NCBI GenBank assembly: GCA_017474285.1 | Contig: JAFVHT010000048.1 | Location: forward strand, 1 to 39,406 | Direction: 5' to 3' | Length of the DNA stretch: 39,406 nt | Origin: Acetobacter sp. | Lineage (GTDB): Bacteria > Pseudomonadota > Alphaproteobacteria > Acetobacterales > Acetobacteraceae | In this document: positions 28,462 to 37,078 of the stretch, one piece after another | Position numbering within the stretch: the first letter of the stretch is position 1 | Layout of the letters: each line of letters starts with the position of its first letter | Notes under the pieces: generated by a model | Told to the model about the DNA's origin: nothing | Seen by the model: the letters and a program-made list of their open reading frames with translations, nothing else | Databases searched by the model: none | Translations under genes and position numbers: made by a program

Positions 28462-30251
28462 GCGGGCAAGAGACGATGATACACCAAGCACCTTTTCCCA
28501 TAGAAACAGAACAAAGGCAGGAAAAACACGGGCAAAGAAAAGTGCTCTCTCACTTTTGGCGTATTGCTTCGCCTATTCGTTGGCATTTATTTTTAAGTTT
28601 GTTTTTGGCTTGCGTAGCGGCTTTATCGAATTTTGGCTTGCTTTTTCTTTCAGGGTGGTTTTTGGCAGCAGCAGCTGTAGCAGGTTTAGCGGGGCAAGTT
28701 GTCGCTCAGACGTTTAATTTTATGTTACCCTCTGCAGGGGTACGGTTTTTTGCTATTTTTCGTATTCTTGCTCGTTATTTAGAACGGATTGTGACTCATG
28801 ATGGGGCTTTGCGCTTAACCAGCCTTTTAAGAAGTTGGACATATGCACGTTTAGCCCCACGGGCACCCGCTGATTTGCTTGATGCCCGTGGAGGGGATTT
28901 ACTCGGGCGTTTTGTTACTGAAACCGACCAAATTACCAGCTGGTATACGGATAGCGCTCTGCCTGTTTTGCGGGCGTTATTGTGTGGGATTATCTATATA
29001 GGGGTATTCGCTTGCGCTTTGCCTATGGCAGCTTTTATTTTGGCATGCGGGCTTGGAGGGGCAGCTATAGCGGTTTGGGGGCTGACACGTCCTGTTGTTC
29101 ATCACCTTATGGCGCATGCCGTTAAAGAACGGGCAGAATTACAAACAGATATGGCAGAAACGCTGCAAAGTTTGGGAGAAAGCCTCATACTTGGAGCAAT
29201 GCCTGCACGCTATAATGTGTTAGCAACAAGGCAACAACGGCTTGATAAGGTTCAACTACAAGCAGCGACGGCAGAAAGACTTGCTGCAGGTTGTGTTACG
29301 TTATTTATGTTTATAACGGCTATTGTCGTGCTTGTTTGTGCAACAAATGCTTTACAAGCTGGTCGACTTCTAGCACCTCAATTACCGATGTTGGTTCTTG
29401 GTACATTAGCGGCTTTTGATGTTATGACGGTGTTACCTGTTGCGCGTTTGGCTTCAGCAACGGCACAAATTGCTGCAGAACGTCTTTCAGAACAATGCGG
29501 TGATCCAGACCAAAAACCTATAGTAAAAACAAGTGTACCACCACAAGTGCCTTACGATTTACAGCTTAAAGACATTTCTTTTGGGTACCCTAACGCAGAG
29601 ACTTTAGTTTTAGAGAGGGCGTCTTTATCAATTCAACAAGGGGAACGTGTAGCCATTATCGGGCCTTCAGGGGTAGGAAAAAGTAGCCTTATCAATATTT
29701 TATTTGGGTTTTGGCCTGTGCAAGAGGGACGTGTTCTTTTTGGAGGCGTTGATGTGCGTGAAATGGATGCAGAAACGCTTTCTCAATTTATTAGTGTTGC
29801 TGCGCAAGATAACCATTTATTTGCGGGGAGTATGCGTGACAATCTCTATGTAGCAAATCCAGAAGCAACAGAATCTGATATGATGGAAGCCCTTGAAACG
29901 GCACAACTTGCCTCATTTGTGGCAAGTTTACCCGAGGGGCTTGATACGTTGCTTGGTAATGAGGGGGTACGCCTTTCAGGCGGACAGGCACGGCGTCTAG
30001 CTATAGCGCAAGCCTTGTTACATCCTGCTCCGTGGCTTATCTTAGATGAGCCAACACAAGGTTTAGACGCGGCAACAGAGCAAGAATTGATGACGGCTCT
30101 CTTGCGTGCTAGACCGAAAACAACAATAGTATGTATGACGCACAGTTATGCTATACTAAAATTCATGTGTCGAGTCGTATGCATGGATGGAAAGCAATTA
30201 CATCCTTTTACAGGAGAGAACGAAGCGGGAGAAAGTAAAATGACACACTAA
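28458..30251 (+). CDS. cydC: Thiol ABC exporter subunit CydC
   Basis: CydC is the partner half-transporter of CydD. The 597-residue protein has the membrane domain in residues ~40-345, including the CydC-typical LSGWFLAAAAVAG and RFFAIFRILARYLERIVTHD segments. The ATPase part has Walker A GPSGVGKSS (402-410), LSGGQ (506-510) and Walker B LILDEP. It starts within the cydD stop (ATGA), giving coupled translation. cydA follows after 43 bases. The first ~30 residues are hydrophilic and variable. Confidence 0.95.
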   Translation: MSGQETMIHQAPFPIETEQRQEKHGQRKVLSHFWRIASPIRWHLFLSLFLACVAALSNFGLLFLSGWFLAAAAVAGLAGQVVAQTFNFMLPSAGVRFFAIFRILARYLERIVTHDGALRLTSLLRSWTYARLAPRAPADLLDARGGDLLGRFVTETDQITSWYTDSALPVLRALLCGIIYIGVFACALPMAAFILACGLGGAAIAVWGLTRPVVHHLMAHAVKERAELQTDMAETLQSLGESLILGAMPARYNVLATRQQRLDKVQLQAATAERLAAGCVTLFMFITAIVVLVCATNALQAGRLLAPQLPMLVLGTLAAFDVMTVLPVARLASATAQIAAERLSEQCGDPDQKPIVKTSVPPQVPYDLQLKDISFGYPNAETLVLERASLSIQQGERVAIIGPSGVGKSSLINILFGFWPVQEGRVLFGGVDVREMDAETLSQFISVAAQDNHLFAGSMRDNLYVANPEATESDMMEALETAQLASFVASLPEGLDTLLGNEGVRLSGGQARRLAIAQALLHPAPWLILDEPTQGLDAATEQELMTALLRARPKTTIVCMTHSYAILKFMCRVVCMDGKQLHPFTGENEAGESKMTH

Positions 30252-30294
30252 AAAAGAAAACACTTGTTTATAACACCTCAACAAGGTCTAGGAA

Positions 30295-31920
30295 ATGGAA
30301 CAATTGATTAACCCTACAGTGGTTGACCTTTCACGCTTTCAATTTGCGTTGACGGCTCTTTACCACTTTATGTTTGTCCCCTTGACATTGGGACTAACAT
30401 TTTTTCTCGCCGCTATCGAAACGGCTTATGTCGTTACAGGTAAGCAAATTTATAAAGAAATGACCCAGTTTTGGGGGAAATTATTCGGTATTAACTTCGC
30501 GATAGGCGTGGCAACAGGTCTAACGATGGAGTTTGAATTTGGTACCAACTGGTCTATGTATTCTCACTTTTTTGGTGACATGTTCGGTACGCCTTTGGCT
30601 ATTGAAGGTTTAATGGCGTTCTTCATGGAATCTACCTTTGTGGGGATTATGTTCTTTGGTTGGGATAGACTAAGTAAACCCGCGCATCTTGCTGTTACCT
30701 ATATTGTCGCTCTTGGTTCTAACTTGTCTGCGCTGTGGATCCTTGTGGCAAATGGTGCCATGAACGTACCAGATGGCGGTCATTTTGACCCTGACACTGT
30801 GCGTATGGTTTTTGACGATATTGTTGCCCTTATCTTCAACCCTGATGCGCAAGCGAAATTCGTTCATACCTCTACAGCAGGATTTATGACAGGTGCGATG
30901 TTTGTCATGGGGATTAGTTCATTCTACCTCTTGCGGCGTGAGCATAGACAATTTGCGGCACATTCTTTCCGTATGGCGGCAGTATTTGGTGTTTGTGCCA
31001 CACTCGCTGCGATGACATTAGGAGATAACCTCGGTCGTCTTGACTATGAGCATCAGCCCACAAAAATTGCGGCTATGGAAGGGATTTGGGATACAACAAA
31101 ACCGCCTTATGCACCATGGCTCCTTGCGGCTCTGCCTAATGACGCAAAGCAAGAAAACGCTTTTGAAATTGGGATTCCTTATATCCTAACGCCTATTGTT
31201 GCGCACTCTTTCACAACCCCAATTATAGGGATGCATGAGTTAGAAGCAGCAGCAGGTCCACGTATTGAGTCAGGTATTGCGGCTGTTACGGCGTTGCGTC
31301 GTTATGAGCAAAGCCATCAGCAGGCTGACCTTGAACAATTTAAAGCCCATGAAAAAGATTTGGGCTATGGTTTCTTGGCTATTCAGCATGCACCTAATCA
31401 GGATGTAACGGCTATTACACCTGATCAAATGCCAAATGTTGTGAAACAAACAGAACCCGATATTCTGCCAAATGTTTTTGTAACATTCTGGGCTTTCAGA
31501 ATTATGGTGTTTATTGGGTGCTGGTCTCTGTTTGTCTTTGCTATAGGGGCTTATGTTGCACTCAAAAACAAACTTGAGCAAAACAGATGGCTTTTGACAT
31601 TGGCAATGTGGTCTATCCCTCTGCCCTTTTTGGCAGCAGAATTTGGGTGGATTACAGCAGAAGCTGGTCGTCAGCCTTGGACTGTGTTTGAATACCTGCC
31701 AACATTTCTTTCGGCTTCGACGCATACCGTAGGCTATATGGTATTCTCTCTCATTGGTTTTGCATTACTTTATACGACCTTTATTGCTGCTGAACTTTAT
31801 CTTATGTTTAAGTTCGCGCGTTTGGGTCCGCAACCGCATGACCCTCACGGTGCTGCAGATGCCGTACATGTTTCTATTGGCGCTGCTACGCACGTGTCTG
31901 CTACCGCTACTGCGCATTAA
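30295..31920 (+). CDS. cydA: Cytochrome bd ubiquinol oxidase subunit I
   Basis: CydA binds ubiquinol and hemes b558, b595 and d and reduces O2 to water without pumping protons. The 541-residue polytopic protein is close to E. coli CydA in many stretches. Heme ligands are visible as His24 (ALYHFMFVPL), His191 (KFVHTSTAGF) and the Met in FRIMV. Glu104 and Glu112 lie in the IEGLMAFFMEST helix. A long Q-loop (about residues 260-390, with KDLGYGFL) is present, so this is the long-loop cytochrome bd and not the short-loop cyanide-insensitive type common in acetic acid bacteria. The C-terminus has an added ~20-residue His/Ala-rich tail. A GAAATGG context precedes the start and cydB follows after 15 bases. 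Confidence 0.97.
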   Translation: MEQLINPTVVDLSRFQFALTALYHFMFVPLTLGLTFFLAAIETAYVVTGKQIYKEMTQFWGKLFGINFAIGVATGLTMEFEFGTNWSMYSHFFGDMFGTPLAIEGLMAFFMESTFVGIMFFGWDRLSKPAHLAVTYIVALGSNLSALWILVANGAMNVPDGGHFDPDTVRMVFDDIVALIFNPDAQAKFVHTSTAGFMTGAMFVMGISSFYLLRREHRQFAAHSFRMAAVFGVCATLAAMTLGDNLGRLDYEHQPTKIAAMEGIWDTTKPPYAPWLLAALPNDAKQENAFEIGIPYILTPIVAHSFTTPIIGMHELEAAAGPRIESGIAAVTALRRYEQSHQQADLEQFKAHEKDLGYGFLAIQHAPNQDVTAITPDQMPNVVKQTEPDILPNVFVTFWAFRIMVFIGCWSLFVFAIGAYVALKNKLEQNRWLLTLAMWSIPLPFLAAEFGWITAEAGRQPWTVFEYLPTFLSASTHTVGYMVFSLIGFALLYTTFIAAELYLMFKFARLGPQPHDPHGAADAVHVSIGAATHVSATATAH

Positions 31921-31935
31921 GGGAGGACTGTACTT

Positions 31936-33069
31936 ATGGACCTCTATACTATTCTTAAAATTGTATGGGCGGGCTTGTTATGCGTGCTCTTCATTGGCTT
32001 AGGCCTTTTTGTTGGCATGGATATGGGGGTTGGTACGCTGTTGCGTTTCGTCGGGAAAACCGACGGTGAACGCCGCGCAGCCCTGAACATCATCGGACCG
32101 CATTGGGATGGGAATCAAGTTTGGTTTATTCTCGGCGGTGGGGCGATTTTTGCTGCGTTTCCAACGCTTTATGCAACATCGTTCTCGGTTTTCTATGTCG
32201 TGATGATTTTGCTGTTGTTCAGCATGATTTTGCGACCCGTTGCTTTTGAATATCGCTCAAAAGCTGAATCTACTCGTTGGCGTGAGAGCTGGGATTGGAC
32301 TTTCCTTATTTCTGGCTTTTTACCTATGTTTGTTTATGGTGCCGCCTTTGGGAATGTACTTGAAGGGGTTGGCTTCCATTTCGACTGGATGGGGCAATAT
32401 TATCAAGATAGTTCTTTTTGGAGCTATTTGATTAACCCCTTTGCCATTCTCTGCGGGCTTATGTCTGTTGCGTTGAGCATTTTCCAAGGTGGGGTGATGC
32501 TCATGATGCGCGGGGAAGATCCTATTTACACTCGTGCTAAAAACTGTGCGCAATGGGGTGCCATTATTGCCGCTGTGCTCTTTATCATTGGCGGTGTTTG
32601 GGTTCGGACTCTTCGTGGTTATGTACTCGATAGTGGAAACCCGGGTATGGCTTCTGTCCCAATGACAGGGCAGCATGTGACGCGGGAAGTCGGAGCTTGG
32701 ATGCACAATTATGCGGCTCATCCGATTTTGTGGATTTTCCCATTACTTGGTATTGTGAGCATGTTTGTTGGTGCGGCTCTTGCCCGTGGTAATAGCCCAC
32801 ACGTTGCATGGTGGTTTGGTGCTTTGGCGTGGATTGGTACCATTGGCACTGTTGGGGCATCTATGTTCCCCTTCTTTATGCCATCAACCACGAACCCTGA
32901 TCAGAGTATGACGATCTGGAATAGTTGTTCTAGTGAGTATACCTTGCTTTGCATGCTGATCGTTGCGCTTATTTTTGTACCTATTATTTTGTGGTATACT
33001 TCGTGGTGCTACTATCTAATGGGTGGCAAAGTAAAAGCGCCAAGTATCACAGATAGCCATAGCTACTAA
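31936..33069 (+). CDS. cydB: Cytochrome bd ubiquinol oxidase subunit II
   Basis: CydB is the second membrane subunit of cytochrome bd. The 377 residues, with eight or nine membrane helices, match E. coli CydB closely in length. GLGLFVGMDMGVGTLLRF, GPHWDGNQVWFILGGGAIFAAFP and LRPVAFEYRSK are the family signatures, and TNPDQSMTIWNSCSS near residue 325 is also typical. GGGAGG lies a few bases before ATG 31936. The gene ends 11 bases before a small membrane-protein gene in the same operon. Confidence 0.98.
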   Translation: MDLYTILKIVWAGLLCVLFIGLGLFVGMDMGVGTLLRFVGKTDGERRAALNIIGPHWDGNQVWFILGGGAIFAAFPTLYATSFSVFYVVMILLLFSMILRPVAFEYRSKAESTRWRESWDWTFLISGFLPMFVYGAAFGNVLEGVGFHFDWMGQYYQDSSFWSYLINPFAILCGLMSVALSIFQGGVMLMMRGEDPIYTRAKNCAQWGAIIAAVLFIIGGVWVRTLRGYVLDSGNPGMASVPMTGQHVTREVGAWMHNYAAHPILWIFPLLGIVSMFVGAALARGNSPHVAWWFGALAWIGTIGTVGASMFPFFMPSTTNPDQSMTIWNSCSSEYTLLCMLIVALIFVPIILWYTSWCYYLMGGKVKAPSITDSHSY

Positions 33070-33080
33070 AAGGAGGTGTA

Positions 33081-33278
33081 ATGATGATAAAGGTTCTACA
33101 TTTCATTGGATTAGGGCTTGCTCTCTTTACAGCATTGTTCTGTGCTATCCTTCTAGGGGATGTCGGTCCGTGGTATTTCGCGTGGTTGGTCGGTACTGTG
33201 ATGATCTGCCTTATTACTGCAGCTTCAGGGATCTTGTTTGATACCGAAATAGAAGCCAATCCAAACATGGAGTTGTAA
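33081..33278 (+). CDS. cydX: CydX-like small subunit with an extra N-terminal membrane helix
   Basis: This 65-residue protein (or 64 from the second ATG) has two predicted membrane helices. The C-terminal part, PWYFAWLVGTVMICLITAAS, lines up with E. coli CydX (WYFAWILGTLLAC type), the micro-protein that stabilises hemes in cytochrome bd. The first ~28 residues (VLHFIGLGLALFTALFCAILL) form a further hydrophobic helix absent from the 37-residue E. coli protein. AGGAGG precedes the tandem ATGs, 11 bases after cydB. It therefore combines a CydX-like helix with an additional anchor. The role as a bd subunit is strongly suggested by position and motif. Confidence 0.85.
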   Translation: MMIKVLHFIGLGLALFTALFCAILLGDVGPWYFAWLVGTVMICLITAASGILFDTEIEANPNMEL

Positions 33279-33279
33279 C

Positions 33280-33378
33280 ATGTTAGGTGATCTTGAAGGT
33301 CTTATCTTCTTCGTGCCGTTTTTATATCTCTCGTTTTTTCTTATAGCGTGGGGTATTTGTAGAAAACTATTCCCGTGA
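33280..33378 (+). CDS. 32-residue single-helix membrane protein at the end of the cyd operon
   Basis: Starting one base after the cydX-like stop (TAACATG), a 32-codon frame reads MLGDLEGLIFF, then VPFLYLSFFLIAWGIC and RKLFP. It is a single hydrophobic helix with an acidic N-terminus and a basic C-terminus, so Nout-Cin by the positive-inside rule. The close spacing and position before the terminator argue that it is real. It resembles no CydX that I know and could be a second accessory subunit like E. coli CydH, or an unrelated small protein. It is too short for most gene callers. Confidence 0.6.
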   Translation: MLGDLEGLIFFVPFLYLSFFLIAWGICRKLFP

Positions 33379-33442
33379 ACTGTTCTGATGAACAGGGGAA
33401 CATAACGGGTTGACGTTTTAATCTGTTATGCTTAACCGGGTA

Positions 33443-33479
33443 GGGTCTCATATCGTTTTGGTATGAGACCCTTTTGTTT
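33443..33479 (+). terminator. cyd operon terminator
   Basis: GGGTCTCATA (33443-33452), a 9-base loop and TATGAGACCC (33462-33471) form a perfect 10-bp stem, followed at once by TTTTGTTT. It is a strong intrinsic terminator 65 bases after the last small ORF of the cyd operon. Confidence 0.92.
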
Positions 33480-33638
33480 ATTAAGGAACTTTTATAAATA
33501 ACTGAAATGCTGTAAAAGCAAAGATCTAAAAATGTTAAGACTTTAAAAATACAGAAGTGTAAAAAATAAACAAATAACTCTACTATGAAAGTTATAAAAA
33601 AGATAATCTAACAAAAAAAGAAAAAATATAGTGTGGTT

Positions 33639-33949
33639 TTAGCACAGTTAGAAACACATAATGAAAAAGGTATATTGCAAACTAAAAAAAGAGTTTATTC
33701 GTGAAGTTCATCGAATTTGAGAACACAAGAACAAGATGAAAAATTTATAAATCTACTGGATCAAGAGATAAAATTATAAAAAAATTGATAGACTTATGTT
33801 TCTTGATGAGGGATAGGCGTATTTTCGAGATGGCGTATGAGAAAGATTTTGAAAAAAGTCTAAAATATTTAGAAAATGTAGAAAAATTATCAAAAAAACA
33901 GGGACAAAAAAACTTGACTCGTTTCGTTTTTAGTAATAAAATAAAATGA
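33639..33949 (+). pseudogene. Decayed AT-rich coding remnant, unknown
   Basis: In this AT-rich stretch, coding-like frames run into one another. VVLAQLETHNEKGILQTKKR meets a stop, then LRTQEQDEKFINLLDQEIKL continues in the same frame. An overlapping frame then carries DKIIKKLIDLCFLM, DRRIFEMAYEKDFEKSLKYL and ENVEKLSKKQ, ending at 33949. The last 47 codons could be read from ATG 33806. The charged helical composition suggests a former protein gene broken by a stop and a frameshift. I do not recognise the family. It sits between the cyd terminator and plasmid-type DNA. Confidence 0.3.
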
Positions 33950-33995
33950 AGGTAACTTTTTGAGTTAATCCTACAACATGAGGAGGTTTACCAGA

Positions 33996-34382
33996 ATGGG
34001 ATCCGAATTCATAACAGAAATTGAATACAGATGTTTCAATTTTCACTATTACAATTTCACTTCAGGTGCTCGTCATCTTACTAACACTGATATTAATGAA
34101 ATTCTCTCTAATGGTCATACAGCACGCGGGATATTGGTTTATGTTTTTTGCAATTGGTTGAATTCAAAAAAACAAGAATGGACTGTTGAAATACGTAATA
34201 CGGGTGCATTAGTTTTATATAACAAATCAAAAAAGTATCTATTTCATGCTGTTAAAAATGAGAGAGAGATAGAAGAAGAGATTAAGAAATATCAAACCCT
34301 CGATATTCCTCTCCACTTTTACGCACTTCTTGATCAGTTTGAAACTTCACAGACAGTGAAGTTTTATGAGGTATTAGCTTAA
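33996..34382 (+). CDS. Hypothetical protein in plasmid-derived region
   Basis: This 128-residue protein from ATG 33996 is supported by AGGAGG 9 bases upstream. An ATG 18 bases earlier overlaps that ribosome site and is less likely. The sequence is AT-rich and hydrophilic, with no membrane helix or known motif: FNFHYYNFTSGARHLT near the start, ILVYVFCNWLNSKKQEW in the middle, a Glu/Lys helix (NEREIEEEIKKYQ) and LHFYALLDQFE at the end. I do not recognise it. Its stop touches the 3' end of the relaxase relic on the opposite strand. The intact frame and strong ribosome site suggest it is still expressed. It may be plasmid cargo. Confidence 0.5.
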   Translation: MGSEFITEIEYRCFNFHYYNFTSGARHLTNTDINEILSNGHTARGILVYVFCNWLNSKKQEWTVEIRNTGALVLYNKSKKYLFHAVKNEREIEEEIKKYQTLDIPLHFYALLDQFETSQTVKFYEVLA

Positions 34383-35050
34383 ATCTTTATCGACTTCGTC
34401 CTCTTCTTCTGGGCGGCGTTGGAGGTTTAGGCGGTTCTGGGTCTCGTCCGTATTGTCGGCGATAGGCTTCGCGTCTTTCTTGCTTTTGCTTGATCTGTTT
34501 TTCACGCTCTGCCTGACGAGAAGCTATTCGCATTTTAGCGTTGTCTATGGACTACCTTCGACTGTGACCTCTCTCGTGTCGCGCTTTAATTTTCTGTTCA
34601 TTTTCTGTTCTGTTGCTTCTATTTCTGCCTTTTGTGCATGCTTTTTAGCTGCTAAATTCTGCATGACTTTAGCGGTGGTCTGTTCCGCTGTTTGTTCAAG
34701 CTACTTCTCTCTTTGCTTTTCCTTTTTAACTTCCTCAAATTGCGCTTTAAGCCTCTCTAGTGCTTCATTGGCGTTCTTGCTGACAAAGCTTAAAGCCCAC
34801 ATAACGGCAAACTTTAAGTGAGAAGGTTTAGGGGTCGGCTGGGCAGGCTTCTGCTGCTCTTTCTGGCGCTGCTTCATAACGGCGTTTAGGCTGTTATACG
34901 TCGTCTATCCGCTTAAGATCTGTTATACTCGCGTTCTTTTTTCTGGTCTCGCGGTTTCTATTAGCTATAGTGGTTTTAATCCCCTTATGCTCTAGGGCGG
35001 TCATCTTATTTTAATCGACCAGTTCTTGTTCGTCTTTAATGTCGTATTAG
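34382..35050 (-). pseudogene. MobA/MobL-type relaxase remnant (C-terminal half, broken)
   Basis: The minus strand carries the trace of a plasmid mobilisation relaxase C-terminus. KDEQELVD meets a TAA, then MTALEHKGIKTTIANRNRE, TRKKNAS and TDLKRIDD follow. After a frame change come QPTPKPSHLKFAVMW, SFVSKNANEALERLKAQFEEV and KKEKQRE, and another stop. LEQTAEQTTAKVMQNLAAKK follows, and after a shift near 34550 NAKMRIASRQAEREKQIKQ and YGRDPEPPKPPTPPRRRGR. The ALEHKGI.T...NRNRE block and the coiled-coil, Pro/Arg-rich tail are typical of MobQ-class relaxases. The catalytic N-terminal half is gone, and at least three stops or shifts are seen. It marks a past plasmid integration. Confidence 0.65.
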
Positions 35051-35071
35051 GGAATTTTTATATCCTTATTA

Positions 35072-36055
35072 TTATAATTTTTTATGACTTTCCCGTACAC
35101 GAGGGTCAAGGAATAAGTAAAGTACATCAACAACAGCACTTGCCATAACAACAAAAACAGCAGAATACATCACTGTTGCCATAATGAGGGGAAGATCCAT
35201 ACTGCTTAATGCTTGATAAGTGAGCCGTCCAACACCGGGGAGTCCAAAAACAACTTCCGTTAATAACGCACCTCCTCCAACAAGTTGGGCAAAATCTAAC
35301 CCGAAGAGCGAAATAAACGTAATCATTGCCATACGTAAGCCATGCCACAGTAAAATACGCGAAGGAGAAAGTCCTTTAGCTCGCGCTGTCCGCATAAAAT
35401 CTTCCCGTGCTATGGCAACTAAATCCGCTCGTAAAATACGGCTATAAATACCAATAAATAAAACCGCTAAAACGCACCACGGAAAAACAAGGGCTTTAAA
35501 CCAACCGGCAGGGTCTTCAGAAAAAGGAATATAACCAAGACCGGGCACCCATGAAAAAAGCCATGTGTTATGATAACGGTCTTGCGTGATAAGGTTGACA
35601 ACTTCTCCAAGCCAAAAAACGGGAATAGAAATTCCAATAAGCCCTAATGACATAAGGGTGCGGTCAATCCACGTATCTTTGAATATGGCGGCTATAAACC
35701 CCATAGTGATGGACGTCACTGTCCAAATCAGAGCAGCACCTCCTACAAGGGAAAGCGTTATAGGGGCAGCACGAAAAATTTCTGGTACAACGCGCTCACC
35801 CCGATCGGCGTAAGAGGTGAGATCTTGTGTAATAAAGAGTTTTTTCATCATAATCGCGTATTGAACAGGTAAAGGGCGATCAAAACCATATTCTTTACGG
35901 ACTTTTTCTAATGTTTGTGGGGCGGCATTGCGTCCAGCAATACGCGCGGTAGGGTCTGCCCCCGGTGTCGCAAAAAATATCGCAAAAACAAGAACCGAAA
36001 CACCAAATAAAACAAAAAGCATTTGGCTTATACGGTAGAATAAAGTAAGAATCAT
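35072..36055 (-). CDS. Peptide-type ABC transporter permease (DppB-like)
   Basis: This 327-residue inner-membrane permease of the Dpp/Opp family has six predicted helices. It starts MILTLFYRISQMLFVLFGVSVLVF and has the family FFATPGADPTARIAG segment. The EAA loop that contacts the ATPase is RTARAKGLSPSRILLWHGLR near residues 227-246, followed by the VVFGLPGVGRLTYQAL signature. It lies 6 bases downstream of the DppC-like permease. No ATPase gene follows: the next DNA is the relaxase relic, starting about 20 bases away. The substrate is probably peptides, but nickel or other ligands are possible. Confidence 0.92.
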   Translation of the reverse strand: MILTLFYRISQMLFVLFGVSVLVFAIFFATPGADPTARIAGRNAAPQTLEKVRKEYGFDRPLPVQYAIMMKKLFITQDLTSYADRGERVVPEIFRAAPITLSLVGGAALIWTVTSITMGFIAAIFKDTWIDRTLMSLGLIGISIPVFWLGEVVNLITQDRYHNTWLFSWVPGLGYIPFSEDPAGWFKALVFPWCVLAVLFIGIYSRILRADLVAIAREDFMRTARAKGLSPSRILLWHGLRMAMITFISLFGLDFAQLVGGGALLTEVVFGLPGVGRLTYQALSSMDLPLIMATVMYSAVFVVMASAVVDVLYLFLDPRVRESHKKL

Positions 36056-36061
36056 AGAAAA

Positions 36062-37078
36062 TTACGGTGTTTCTACATGGCTTGTATCACGTTGATCAAG
36101 GGCATCGCGCAACGCATCACCAAGCGTGTTTAGGGCGAGAACGACAAGAACAATAGCCAGCCCTGGCGCTATTGCCACCATAGGACGGGTATAAATAAGC
36201 CCTTCTCCATCTTGAATAATGGTGCCCCATGAAGCCGCAGGGGCTTGTACCCCAATAGATAAAAAAGAAAGCGCACTTTCGGCTAATAAAGACATTGCCA
36301 TAATGAGTGGAGCAAGAACAACAAGCGTTATCGTAATATGAGGGAGAATATCCTGTACAATAATGCGCCAACGGGGTATACCAAGACAATGGGCTGCCAT
36401 AACAAAGTCAGATTGTCGTAGCGTGATAACACGCCCGCGTATAGGGCGGGAAGCATAGGGCACATAGACAAGCGCAATAATCATAATAGGGATAAGAAGA
36501 TTATTTGATTCAATCACAAAAGGTCCGATATGAAGCCCCGAACTTACTGTGACCACAGAAAGGGAAATCGCTAAAAGATAAATAGGAACAGCCCACATAA
36601 TATCCATGAGTTGCGATAAAATCGTGTCGACAATTTTACCAGAAAACCCAGCCATAATACCGATAAAAGTCGCTAAAACAAGGCAGAGCAAAGCAGCGCA
36701 TGAGGAAATAAATAAAGAATTACGCCCCCCATAAAGCAGACGTGCCGCAACATCGCGCCCTTGGCTGTCAGCACCTAAAAAATAGGTTCTTTGCCATGTG
36801 GGACCGATAGGGCTTAACCCGAGATGGAGAGGGTTATCGTTGGGCTGCATAATATCAACTTTTTGCCCATTGAGGATAAGAGTGCCTGCAACATTTGAAG
36901 TAAATGGGTCAGTATGGGCGATCGTATGGGCATAAAACGGCGCTAAAAGACAGGCAATCGTCATGACAAGAAGTAGACAAAGAGAAAGCATAGCAGACAC
37001 ATTCCGCGATAAACTATGCAACGCTACGCGCCATGGTCCTTTTGTAGGAGAATCTTTTAGGGAGGGGGAAGAAGTCAT
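36062..37078 (-). CDS. Peptide-type ABC transporter permease (DppC-like)
   Basis: This 338-residue second permease has an N-terminal cytoplasmic tail, then six helices. The signature FLGADSQGRDVAARLLYGGR lies near residue 99. The EAA loop reads MAAHCLGIPRWRIIVQDILPH (about 229-249), and SALSFLSIGVQAPAASWG follows near 268. A ~45-residue periplasmic insert between helices 1 and 2 carries NPLHLGLSPIGPTWQ. Its start overlaps the binding-protein stop by 4 bases, so translation is coupled. The gene order (binding protein, C-type, B-type) reverses the usual B-then-C permease order. Confidence 0.92.
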   Translation of the reverse strand: MTSSPSLKDSPTKGPWRVALHSLSRNVSAMLSLCLLLVMTIACLLAPFYAHTIAHTDPFTSNVAGTLILNGQKVDIMQPNDNPLHLGLSPIGPTWQRTYFLGADSQGRDVAARLLYGGRNSLFISSCAALLCLVLATFIGIMAGFSGKIVDTILSQLMDIMWAVPIYLLAISLSVVTVSSGLHIGPFVIESNNLLIPIMIIALVYVPYASRPIRGRVITLRQSDFVMAAHCLGIPRWRIIVQDILPHITITLVVLAPLIMAMSLLAESALSFLSIGVQAPAASWGTIIQDGEGLIYTRPMVAIAPGLAIVLVVLALNTLGDALRDALDQRDTSHVETP

